DNA of 64,000 bases. It comes from Undaria pinnatifida (Eukaryota > Sar > Phaeophyceae > Laminariales > Alariaceae). Each line of letters starts with the position of its first letter. Position 1 is the stretch's first letter. This document shows, piece by piece, positions 22,045 to 34,301 of the stretch. Both the position numbers and the translations under genes were made by a program. The stretch is taken from assembly GCA_012845835.1 (NCBI GenBank), contig JABAKD010000027.1, positions 914,001 through 978,000 of the forward strand. Reading direction: 5' to 3'. A model generated the notes under the pieces. The model was given only the letters and a program-made list of their open reading frames with translations. It ran no database searches and had not been told where the DNA came from.

Positions 22045-22236
22045 CTAGTATTATTAATCCAAAATCGTCCGAAGAACAGTATTATTAACCCAAAATCGTC
22101 CGAATGAATGCCATTCTTGTTTTGCAATATTACAATTTTACAGCATTAATGTTTTGACAAAACATTAATGCTGTAAAATTGTAATATTGCAAAACAAGAA
22201 TGGCATTCATTCAAACAATTTTGGGTTAATAATACT
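22045..22236. repeat. Near-perfect 159-bp palindrome with a duplicated arm tip
   Basis: Arms 22078-22156 and 22158-22236 are 79 bp each with a single central base. They differ at only three positions. The outer AGTATTATTAAC.CAAAATC tip is present again just outside, at 22047-22074. The DNA would form a long hairpin. No ORF. Confidence 0.95.
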
Positions 22237-22564
22237 GTTAAGGAGCCGCATGGGTCTATTGATCGAGTTGCGCTTTGGGTTTACTCAAAAATCAGTTTTG
22301 GGGTGGGGTTTAAGAGGTTTACCGCCGCAGACCTACTCTAACTTCGAGCAGTTTGTCCCAAAACGCGTGGGTACAGTTCTCAAAGGGTTAAGAGAGAGGA
22401 CCCGCCAATAGTGTTACGTTGCGTTTGTTGGTACTGACCGTCGTCGTGCTACCGTCTAACGCGTGTTTCTTGCTTCCCGCATCCGTGTGATTAAATATTA
22501 TGTTGTATTGTATGCGCGGCACCGGGTAACAGATGCAGCTCAACGGGGCTGTCTACCTGGCAGG

Positions 22565-23175
22565 AGACCGTTACATGGCGCTCTGAATGGCGTCTGGAAT
22601 GGCGCTAGGAACGGCGCTCTGAATGAGGCTCGGCATGGGGAATGGAATGACGCTGGGAATGGCGCTTAGAATAACGCTGGGAATGGCGCTTAGAATAACG
22701 CTGGGAATGGCGCTTAGAATGATGAGCTGATGGTGCTGTGAATGCTCTTCATGGCGCTCTGACTGGCGTCTTGAAGGACGCTTGGAATGGCGCTGTAAAT
22801 AGCGCTCTGCAAGACGCTCGAAACATAATTTGAAAATTGTACTCTGAACGGCGCTCGGAATGGTTCGTTGGATGGTGCTCAGAATGATGCTCTGAACGTT
22901 CCCTGAAAGACGCGTGGATTGATGCTTGGAACGACGCTTGCAATGACGCTATGATTGATGCTAGGAAGGGCAGTTGGAAAGGGCGACCTGGGTGATGCTC
23001 GAAATGGCGTTTTTAATAGCACTCTGAATGATGCTCTCAACAAATGCCCGCAGCGGTGATCCGAACAACGTTTTGAACGATGCTCGGAATGGCGCTCGGA
23101 ATTATGCATTTAATGCTGGCGCTCGGAACACAGGCCTGAATGACGTGCTGAATGTTGGCGCTCTGAGTGGCGCGT
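22565..23175. repeat. AATGGCGCTCGG-type degenerate minisatellite
   Basis: About 600 bp of degenerate 12-20 bp units built on AATGGCGCT(C/T)GG or AATGACGCT. The frames across it (His/Ser/Arg-rich or Gly/Ala/Asn-rich) are repeat artefacts. Confidence 0.85.
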
Positions 23176-23329
23176 AGAATGGCCGCTCGTGAGAGTGCTC
23201 TGCATATATCCGTTTAGAAAAACGTTGGTTGTAATGCTTGACAACATGTAAACTAACGAGCGAGCCCACGCATGGAGCATTAAGCTAGTGTGAGATCAAC
23301 ACTACCGTAAACGGCATAATTCGTATAAA

Positions 23330-23420
23330 TAAACGCGACAGGAGTATCACGCAACTTGCAAAGATGAGTATCGATCCTTCAATTGATCGAACTCATAGCT
23401 GACGTGTTTGAACCATTTCT
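23330..23420 (+). repeat. Dispersed repeat family B, plus-orientation copy
   Basis: Contains AGGAGTATCACGCAACTTGC, AAAGATGAGTATCGATC and ATAGCTGACGTGTTTGAA, matching 10145-10260. The following 23421-24030 holds no supported gene. Confidence 0.65.
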
Positions 23421-24029
23421 AAAATAACAATAGAACTGCTTGTGGGTGTAGATCAACAGAGGAGAAATGTGCTTCTGTCATGGTCCCTCAATCAGATTCG
23501 GCATCCGAGAGCCACAACAAAACACCACTTCTGGTGCACATCCATATCAAGTGTTGTATCGTTCTTAGCTGGAACCCATGGATATATAGGACACACGGCG
23601 GTTTGCCTGAGGCCGCTATCGTTAGCATTAGATCGCAACTGACGAGCCCAACAGCAGCGGTACAAAATAAATATTGCTGGTGGATGGTAATCCAACCGCG
23701 GTTCCGGTAGCAGATACCATACCGTATTTCTTCCGACCCATACCGCAAGCTATACCCCCTCGAGCTCAAGCCCGCTTCGGACACTCCCGTCCTGCCTCGA
23801 TGTGGCGCCAACAAAAGCCATCATTGCGACTACCACCGAAACTCAGGCGTGACAGCCGTGCTGCGAAACAAAATTAACGTGCTGGGGTCGCGCTTTCGTT
23901 CTTCCCGCGTCTGCTTCTCGCGTCTACCACAGGTACCATGGTACAAGTTGCCGCCCCCTCTCCCCAACCACCACCGCAGCCATCGCCGCCACCGGAGTGA
24001 CAGATCTACAACGCCCCTCTGTACTGGTA

Positions 24030-24470
24030 ACCCCATTTCTACAGCACGGTACCGTGGTACTGGTGCCTCTACAGCGCGGTACGGTAGTGCTGCCGCATGT
24101 ACACGCGCCTCTACAGCACGATACCGTAGTGCTTAGGCCCCTCTACAACGCGGTACCGTAGTGCGGCTGCATGTGCTCGCCCCTACAGCACGATATCACA
24201 GTGCTCCGGCGCCTCTACAGTGCGGTACCGTAGTGCATCTGCATGTACCGGCGCCTCTACGACAGCACGATACCGTAGTGTTTTGGCGCCTCTATAATGC
24301 GGTACCATAGCGTTGCTGCGTCTACTCGCGCCCCTACATCACGACACCATAGTGATTCGGCATCTCTACGGCATGATACCGTCGTGCTCCGGCGCCGCTA
24401 CAGCACAATGCCGTAGTGCTGCTGGGAGTGTTTGCGCCTAGACAACGCGGTACCGTCGTGCTGCTGGGCT
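24030..24470. repeat. Hairpin minisatellite downstream of the Prp38 gene
   Basis: About a dozen modules of CCTCTACAGCACG.TACCGTAGTGCT. Each contains an imperfect palindrome centred on GGTACC, such as GCGGTACCGTAGTGC. Some units are separated by CTGCATGTACNCGCG spacers, giving a higher-order period of about 65 bp. Confidence 0.8.
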
Positions 24471-24940
24471 GAAAGTACTCACGCCTACCCCAAAAACATA
24501 GAAAAGCAGACGCTTTGCTGCACGCGAACCCTACCCCGCCTTAACCAAACACTATCTGCGCGCGGGCTCAAGCAATGAGACGCGTGGACCGTGCCCCCTT
24601 TCCAAAGTGCGCACCCAGACAAGACGCGTTGCTGCAAGGAACAAGCGGCTTGAACTCAGAGTTGGACGGACGCCCCGCGTATTGCCACAGGGGCAACGCG
24701 ATCGTACTTCAGATTCGGACCAAACAAGCAGCAGGGAAACAAGCGATTCACCCTGATCCGGTCCAGGCTTCACATCAACCCTGTTATATATGCACCCGTG
24801 CTTTTCGGCATGTTCTTCGGGAAGAAAATTAGTCCAAGTTATATCATCTTTTTTTCGGTAGTGAAAGGGTTTACTCACGGGCGCAAATAAAAACACACAC
24901 ACACACCAGCCGCCGCCCGGCATGGAATGCAGCCAACCCC

Positions 24941-25649
24941 CTACTTTAGAGGCTTTAGACCCAACTTGGCCCTCTCATCGTTCCAAAACTCGACCGATCC
25001 CGTGCTCGCCTTCCCCTTCCCCCCACCCGCGCCCCCGTCTCCATCATTCTTGGGCTGCTTGAATAGCTTGCTGCCCTTGGGTTTCTTGGCCTTCGTAGGC
25101 GTTTTCGCAGAGCTCGCCGCTGCAGACTCTTCCTCCTCTTCCTCCTCCGCTGCATCACGCCGCTTTCCCGAAGAATCCCCTCCCCTGTTCCCCTTCGAGT
25201 CCTGGTCTCTTTCAGGCGGAGACCTCGACGGAGACCTGGAGCGGCGGCGCTTGCGGTCCCTAGCGTCTCTGGAAGGGCTTCGGCTTTTGGTGCGCCTGTC
25301 TCTCCCCCTAGTGGAAGGTTGTGGTGGTGTGACCGTTTGAAGGAGCCGATCGTAAGGAGGGGGGGGGGGGGGGGAGAGGCGAGGGGAGGGGAGGGGAGAG
25401 GAGGGGCCATTACAACGAAGTACGAGAAAAGTAAATAACTCAAACCAAAATATGAACCACCGTATGGCGACCACGACGAATAAGAGGGACCTCTACCACC
25501 CATCCCTCCACCCTAACCCTTAAACCCTTACCCTCCCACAAAAAACACAAGTCACCGGCATAAAGCTAAAAAAACACGACCGCCGGACACTGCTGCACAC
25601 CACGGATAATCCTACGCCCTGTACCTGCTGCGGCTGCGGCTGCGGCTCT

Positions 25650-25680
<31 letters not shown>

Positions 25681-28600
25681 CCGAGAAGACCTTCCCTCAT
25701 CCCGGCCACCCCTCCTCCTCCTCGGCCCGCGGCTGCTGTTGCTACTGCTCACGCTCCTGCGCCTGTCACGGCTAGCACTCCGGCTCTTATTCCTGCGACG
25801 CTCTCTGCTAACGCTCTTCCGTCTATCACGACTGGGACTCCTGCTGTAACGCCCCCCTCCCCCCCTCCGCCAGCCACCACCACCACCGCGACCCCTGTCT
25901 CTCTCCCTCTCCCCTCTGCGCCTTCCAACGCTGGGGCTAGCGTCCCTCCTCCGCCCGTAGCCCGAGGCGCGTTCCCTGCTCCTGTCGCGGGGCGGGGGAG
26001 CGCGGCGGCCTCCACGATCGGCCTCCCGGCTGCGGCTCCTACTGCGGCTGTGGTTGCCGCGGCTGCGACTCCTGCTCTTGCTGCGAGGTCTGGTTCTGTC
26101 CCTGCTGTCCCTCCTGCCGGACCTGGGGTCACGGTCACGGCTGCTCGCCCTACCTCCACGCTCCCTGTTAGCCCTGTAGAGGCACCGTCACAAAGTTAAA
26201 AGGTTTCGTTAGAGTGGAAGGCGTGAACAGTCTAAGGGTTTGTTGCTTTCAAGGTTTTATTAAAGTGGAAGGCGTGAACAGTCTGGGGGTTGTATTCAAG
26301 GTTTTTATTATAATGGAAGGTGTGAACAGCCTAGGGGTTTATTCAGGGTTGTGTTTTATAGTGGAAGGCGTGAGCCGTCTAGGGGAGTGTGGAAGACAAG
26401 ATGGCAAAAAAGGGGGGCTGGGGCGGGGACGGGGTGTTGACCCTTTATAGGTGCCGTCAGAACATTAAACTGTTTTCATTAGAGTGGAAGGCATGAAGGT
26501 CTAGGGGGCGGGGGCGACCAGATGGAAAAGAAAACCCTTTAGAGGAGGTTTGTGAGTAGGATGCGTGCTGAGACGTAGGGGTAGCATTTTTGTCAATAAT
26601 AATATAATTAATAATCATACACGTCAAATACCTAGGCTATGGGATTGTTGGTGGGGTTGCAATCTTCATCGTTTCTGAACAGTCGAAATAGAGCACCCCA
26701 AGTAAAAAGCCTCCGAACTTTCAAGGTGTGCTCCGTGCCGTAGCATGTGTCAACACAAGTATAACAGCACACCGCGTCAACGGTCCAGAGGAACGAGGGC
26801 AACCAGACAGTGAAAGGGGGGGTGGGGGCTGTTACTACCGTCCCCGTCGTGGTGGATTAATGAAGTTTAGAAAAACTAAGGGGCTGAGAACAGTGGTGGT
26901 CGTCCAATCAATAAACTCACCCACCCCCATCAAATCCGCACTGACCAACACAGAACGCCATCGACAGCCTCACTCCCCATCAAACCTACCAGTAGTCAAC
27001 ACCAGGAGGCCACTATCCTCAACAAAACACGCAACCCCCCCCCCCCCCCCCCCCGTCCTTGGTGCACGCAATGTCTGCCTCCAGTCAGTGAAAACCCAAC
27101 GTTCTCCGTCCCGGCATTGCAGGGATGCGAGGGTCATATCATATGGTCATACCCCTCTTAGCAGCTAATATGAAAACGATAACACAATAATGCATAAATT
27201 GAGTACACCCTTAAGCCCGGTCATCCCGTTCCCAAGACCCCTCTTACCGTTCCCTGCTCCGGCGCCCGCCTCCTGTCCGATCGTCCCCCCTCCCTCTGCT
27301 CCTGCTGCGGCTCCTGCTCTTGCTCTTGCTCCTGCCCCGCCTGCCCCTGCTACGGCTCCGCTCGCGGTCCCTCCCTTTGCTCGTGCTTCTCTCATCCCGC
27401 CGCCCTCCCCTCCCGTCGCGAGCTCCCTTCCCCTTAGAGTCTTCTTCGTCGCTCCCCCCCGCCCCCCGCTTCGCATCACCCTTCGCTGCGGGGGCGTCAC
27501 CGTTCCCGCCCCCCCCTGGCCACAGGCGTCGAAACAAAAACGGGTAAGAAAACAAAAGTGTACCAAGTAAAAATGAACGTACATACCTGGTAACAAAAAC
27601 GCAATGAGCGCCCAGAGGTTGGACGCCTCTATTGGGAAGACGGTACTCCGTCTCGAAAGGGATGGATAGTCCATGATCAAACGACTAAGGCGAGCAATCA
27701 AAGAGTAATCCCCCCCCCCCTCGTGCCGTACCGCCTCTTGCTGCCTTCCAAGACTCACCTCTGCCACCCTCCGCGTCTTTTCGGGCGGCATCTGCAACAT
27801 CGCTGTCACCCCCCTCCCCTCTCTTCTTGTCCCCTCCATCCTTATCCTCGTCGCGTCCTCTATCCCGATCCCGGTCCATCGGGAAGCTCCTCTCCTGCGG
27901 TGACATCTCCCTCCCCCCACTAAAGCTCCTGCTCCTGCTGCGGCTGCGACCATCCCGTCCGCGTCCCCCAGCACCCTCCTTATCCTTGTTGCTATTGTTG
28001 CTATCCTTAGCCGCGTCTCGATCATCCGGATCGTTCCCAGGATTTTCTTTGCTGGAGGAGGACTGCTTCGGCTTTGCCCTAGTGCGACCTTTGGCGCCCA
28101 TGCCCGCACGCTCGTCACCGATGTCCTGGATGAGCGACATCGCCAGGGCTTCGCGAGCCTCGATCTCGGCTGCGCTCGCGGCGGTCGGTGGCTTGGGCTG
28201 GAGGGAATGGAGGGGCAAGGAGGCCAAGAATCGCATAAAAGACGATGCGCGGGGCGTGTCGAAATAAACGGACCAAAAACGAAACGAGAGGGCGCACGAA
28301 CGATGGGTCAAAGGTGGTGCAGTGGAGTAGAGTAAGCGGGAGGTACAATAACGGTGGAGTAGAGGGGAGTGGAGGAGAGTAGAGTAAGAAGAGAAAATTA
28401 AGTCGAGCCGGGGCGATTTTATTGTTTCACTCCAGAACGACTGGAGCCTGTCCTGCGACCACAGACTTGATCGTGCGAAATAAAGTGAGAACAGCAAAAG
28501 TAGAGCAAAACAGAGTCAAGCAGAGAACGACAAAAAAAAAAACATGTGCACGGTTCCACCGGCCGGGTACGGTGGGAAAATATGCAGCACTGCTAGCCTC

Positions 28601-31600
28601 GTGTCTCATGCTTCGAACGTCTTGTACAACTCCTCGCACTATGGTCCCGATACAAAACATAAAGTCGCCCTAATCCAGCAGGGGCAACCTGCGTCGTATG
28701 GTCGATGCTGAAGCTGGTGGTAGTATTAATAGTCTTCGACTAAGGCTATACGGTAGTGGGGATGCATTGCGGGGCTTTTTTTGCGGTGGTTCCTGTTGCT
28801 TTGCGGTCTTTTCAAACTTTCGTGCTGTTTTTATTTTGCAATAAGAATCCGCAATGGAATGGTAAGCTACGCTGCGCCAAAAAATACGGCCAACACATTG
28901 TTGTCAGTGCGGAACAGAGTCAGTCGTGCGAGTATGACAGTACGATATGATAGTATGATAGCTTGATAGTATGATATTAAGTATGCATAATATGATATGA
29001 TATGATATGTTATGATATGATATGATATGTTATGATATGATACGATATGATATGATATGGTATGATAAGATATGATATGATATCATATGATATGATATGA
29101 TGTGATATGATGTGATATGATATGATATGATATGATATGATGTGATATGATATGATATGATATGATAGGTATGATAAGATATGATATGATATGGTATGAT
29201 GTGATACGATATGATATGATAGCTCTAACCCGGCAGTGAAAAAGCGGGTATAACATAACATCATCGTAACATACATCATGCATGACGTCGTCCTAACATC
29301 ATCAAACATCAGATGATCATACCATCCCCCCTACCTACCGTTGGCTTGGTAATATTAATCACGTTTTCCCTTAGGTTATAAACGCAGTCAGCACTTGAAA
29401 GAACCCTCTTACGTTTTGGGTGTATTTGTTGTCCTCATCCTCCTCCTCCTCCTCGTCGTCGCCGCTGTTAGCGGAGTCGTCGCGCTTGCCCCCCTTACCA
29501 TTGGCTTTGCTCTTTGGCCTTGGGCCGTTCTCTCTGCTGCCGCTGCGGGCTCTCTCTTCGCTACGGTCTCGACCGCGCCTCCTGCAAGGTCACGAGGGGA
29601 CACATGCAACACACTGTCTCTGCTGTTGTCACCATGGTCGCAAATATCTCAGCCGTCTCTATTGTCACGACGCTTGCTACCGTAGCGATATCACGCTTCG
29701 CCCATTATTGCTTCTGACGGGCGAATTACGTGATATCGTTCCAGCATCACTTGCGGTTTACAACTACGATTCTTGCTAAGTACCTCGTAGGCCTTTGGAG
29801 TGTTCATCTGGTTTGCGTTCGTTTTTTTATATTTGGTTTTCAATCAGCTATTGGGTGAGGTATGGAGCTTCCCAAGCGAAGAATACGAGGAAAACTAGGG
29901 GCACCTGTACCTCTAAGATGAGTTTCACTACTCACACTACTCACGCACTTGTCCCTACCCTCACCACTATGGTCGATACTGCCACTGTGGGCACAACTGC
30001 CCCCATCGGCACCACTGCTTGTTGTCATTTTATACTACAATACTTCTACACAATCAGTTTTTGGGCGAGGTATTACAAGGCATCGAGTTCCTCAAACGGG
30101 GAGCATGCGAACTTCACGAGCGGCTGCCACTACTGTTACTATTGCCACTATCGACACTACTGCTACTAATACTATTACCTTGTATGTCTGGTATATTACT
30201 ACGTACTGTCAATGGCCCCGACATCGCTATTACCACTATTACCAATATTATCAATGCTTCTGCTACAACACACTGTTTATTATTACAGTCCATACTGTCC
30301 CTATTCTCACTGCTGGCCCTGTCGTAACTACAGCTGCCAATCTCAATCCTAATCTCAATCTCAATCTCAATCTCAATCTCAATCTCAATCTCAATCTCAA
30401 TCTCAATCCCAATCCCAATCCCAATCTGATACGCTACAGATGAGCCGTCGCTCTCGAGCATCTTACCTGTCCCGGTCACCGCCCCTCCCCCTGCTCCTGC
30501 TTCTGCTCCTACCCCTGCTCCTGCTCCTGCTGCGGCCGCGGTGGCGATCATTCCGATGCCCCCCCCCTCCCCTACCGCCCTTCCTCCTGTCGTCACGATC
30601 GTCATCGTCACCCTCATCTGCCTCCCCCGCGCTGATGTCGCCACCGACCTGAAGAAGGGACCAACAACGAACCACCAAGGTATTAGCATCACCGCTACAG
30701 CATAGCACTGACATTTTTCGTATCATACTACCCCATCCAATTGGTACATACTGTATCATACGAGAAGTGCTATTGTTTCTCCTTGCCCCAAGCTTGGCAT
30801 ACCGTTGTGGTTTTCCATCCGCACACCATCTCCACGCCCCACCCCCCGAACCTGAACGCCGCAAACAACGAATATTCCACAAATAGGACAGATCACGATC
30901 TACTCAATCTAAATCCCATGCCAGGCATACCTGTACGGGTAGTTGTAGTCATGGTCAGTTGCGCGGGATCTGTGTAGTACAAATCAAACCCAGGAAACAC
31001 GCAGCACCAGTATTTCACTGCTGTACCAATATTTCACTTTAGCATCAGCCATGAGATTTATTCGCAATGAGATCATAGCGGAAACAACAGTGTACCTCAC
31101 TGCACCAATGTTTCGTTCTACCCGTATTTCTCTGCTTCAGCGTTTAGCTGCGTCTGTGCTTCACTGCACTAGTGTTTCACAAAATGCTCAGCGTAAAGCA
31201 CCAGCATTTCATTATTATTAATAATAGACTTCATGGCAGTATTTTTCATTGCACCAGTATTTTAAAAATAGTATCAATCACATCCGATGTGACTTCGCAA
31301 AAAATGATATTTATACATTTACGGTCGACACTCATCTTTGCAAGCTGTGTGATACATCGGAGTACATCGGCCGCTCGTTCTTACAGATAAAGTTTTATTT
31401 TATTTTTTATCCTCCGGCGGATGGGGAAAAATAAAGCTTTAGCTCAAATGTAGTACTCTTTGAAGGTATGTATATGACTCCTATGGATGATGCCAGGGTG
31501 AACACCAACAACTATACGCACTTAATCCTGACCTAGTAAGTTTTTATCATTCGTCGGTGTATTTCACTCAACCAGTACTTCGCCGCGCTGGGTACTATTT

Positions 31601-34248
31601 CACCGGACAAGTTCCTCGTTGCTCCATTATTTCACTAGATTACTACCTGGCACAGCAGTACTTCACTACTTGTACCCTACCAGTGTTTCACTGCACCAAC
31701 ACCAACTACCTGACTTCAGCATTTGCATTTCAATAGAATACAGCAACACTTCGATGCACCAGTAAGTCATAGATAGGTCCGGTCGCCCCAGTGGCGTATC
31801 AGGTTATCCTCGAGCCTGATATAGGTCAGTTTCGTGAGTTCGAGCCCCGCCGAGTGCATACTCGTATGAGTTCGTTGAAACTTTTCCTGTACAAAAAATG
31901 ACTTGCGGAAAGCGCTAGAGCGTGAGTTAGCAACACTCGATGAAAAATCGACGAGCAGTGGGATTGCTGAACCCTATGCGCGATAAAAATTGTAGGCAAC
32001 AACCGGGGGGGAGAAGGGACGACACCTGTGACCACGGCTTGTCCAGAAGCTGGAAAGTAGAAGTGTGAGGGAAAAAAAAAATCGTATCACCAGTACCAAT
32101 GCGCTACAATTCAGCAGGGTTTCAATTCACCAGCATTTCATTTACTAGGGCAGGACTCCAATGCGCATACACCCGTATTTTACTAAACCGGTACATTGCT
32201 GCACCAGCATGTCACGTACCAGTCAAGATGTATTTTCAGGTTTCTTCGTACTGGTGTGTGGCGTTATTTTTTCATCGCAAATTGTGACTACCGACGGCCT
32301 ACCAATCCTCGTTCGCTCACGGTGTATGATATCATGGGTATCGAGTATCGAGATTACTACAAAAACCACGCTGGTACAGACGCGCACAAGTATGATATTA
32401 TTGAGTTAATATTAATACGATGCTATTATTAACTCCGAAGTACTGCAAGTAACTCTACGATTCATGTTTTACGTCCTGTTCTGTACTACTTGTATGCATT
32501 TCACTGAAGCCTGTGCTCGTATCTCGTATCTCGTATCTGTACTGCTGTACTGATGTGACGTAGTCTGTACTCTGTACTTCAGCATCGAAGATCTAGAAAA
32601 CACCAGGTATGATAGTGTACTGTTGTCTGAGTCTAATAGTGTACGGTAGTAGCCCAAATAAACTACTTAAAGTACGAGCTGGGCAAGCCATAACACGTAG
32701 AATCAATCATGCAGTCGTATCTCGTGAACTACTTCGAACTAGGGCTTGAAATTTGTAATTTGAAATTTGGAAGCACCGATCCTGACACATCAGTGAATGT
32801 GCAAAATATACACTTCAAAGTATACATACAAAAAAATGTTATTAACTCAACCCGAACTCGACGAGTTATCGGCGAAAACTAAAAAAAAACAATAAAAAAA
32901 AAAACGTAATAAAATCTCCGTTCTCAATTAAGGTAAAACTGGGTGTAGACATCACTGAGGACACAAGGGAACATCGACACCAGTTTTGTTGCCCAATTCG
33001 TCCATCATCGCGAGACATGGCCGAAACTAGATTACGGACTTGGTACAAGTGTAATAATCCTAAACTTGTAACAAGAAAAACGGTGTTTACCGCAATGCAC
33101 AGCTCAGTTTTGGTGATTTTCGATCTGGAATTTTAACAGCATACTTCGTATTCGTGAAGCCCTTGCGAAATTTTGTCTTGCCTGGCTTTATGAATTGTTT
33201 TTGTCCAGTCGAGTTTCAATCGCGTTTCTATTTTTAGGGGTTGCATTCTCGGTCATATCTCTGACTTTCGAAAACAAAACAAAAAAGCCCGGCAAGCCAC
33301 GTCTCGGTTGGTGCCTGAACAAGGCGGTGCCAATTTTCACAATTTTCACGTCCAATTGCATAAAAATTGGGCGGTGCGTGTGGCAGATCTCCTGTTTTGA
33401 CACGATTTTGGCTGGCCCAGCTCGTACAATTGTATTAGTAGTGTACTATTAACCGTACTGGATATGTAACGTACTTTGACATGCATTTTTACTACTACGT
33501 TCAGGTTGAAGGCCTGGACAAAACGAAACGCAGATGAGGCAGGAGCCCTCCCCGAGCCACGCTCTTCCTGCCCTCCCCTGGGTATTACACGTATACACGA
33601 CATCCGCATGATACTCACGTCCCAGTCCTCATCCAAGACACTGATCCTCGCCCCCTTGAGTAACTTGGAGTCCTCTAGCGCTATCCGCTTTGGCAATCGA
33701 GGGAGGGCGATGCTGCAGCTGATGTCTGAGTGGAGGAGCTCCTCGATCGTTTGATCGATCGTGCGCAGCTCCCAGCCTGCCAAGGTGGTGGTGGTAGTGG
33801 TGGTGGTTTTGGTGGTGTTGGTGGTGATGGTGGTGGTGGTGGTGGAGGAAATGGTGTGGGAGGGGGGGAGGGGAGGGAGTGGTGGGGTGAAGGAGGTGGT
33901 GGTGGTGGCGGTGGGTGATGGTGGTAATGGTGCGGGAGGTAGGAAGCGGGGGGTGGTGGTGGTGGTGGTGGTGGTGGTGGTGGTGGTGGTGGTGGTGGTG
34001 GTGGTGGTGGCGGTGGTGGTGGTGGTGGTGGTGGTGGTGGTGGTGGAAGGGGGGGGGGGGGGGCGTGATGTTGAAGAGGGTTACGATAATGATGACGGTG
34101 CTAGTGGTGATGGTCATGACGATGGTGATGTCAGTGGCGACAGCGCGACAGACGATAAGAGAGGAGTGTCCGGACACGAGTTTGAAGTAACACCCTTTTC
34201 AACGGGCGGGGATACTGCAATCTAATCATGTACCGCTACTATCTCTTT

Positions 34249-34301
<53 letters not shown>

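Noticed and set aside
28975-29309. ATATG repeat as a centromere or replication origin signal
   Set aside because: A simple microsatellite inside an intron; nothing else supports such a role.
33629-34225. His-, Val- and Trp-rich ORFs around the GGT microsatellite
   Set aside because: Microsatellite artefacts; only the part at 33619-33776 (minus) is a real Prp38 exon, in a different frame extent.
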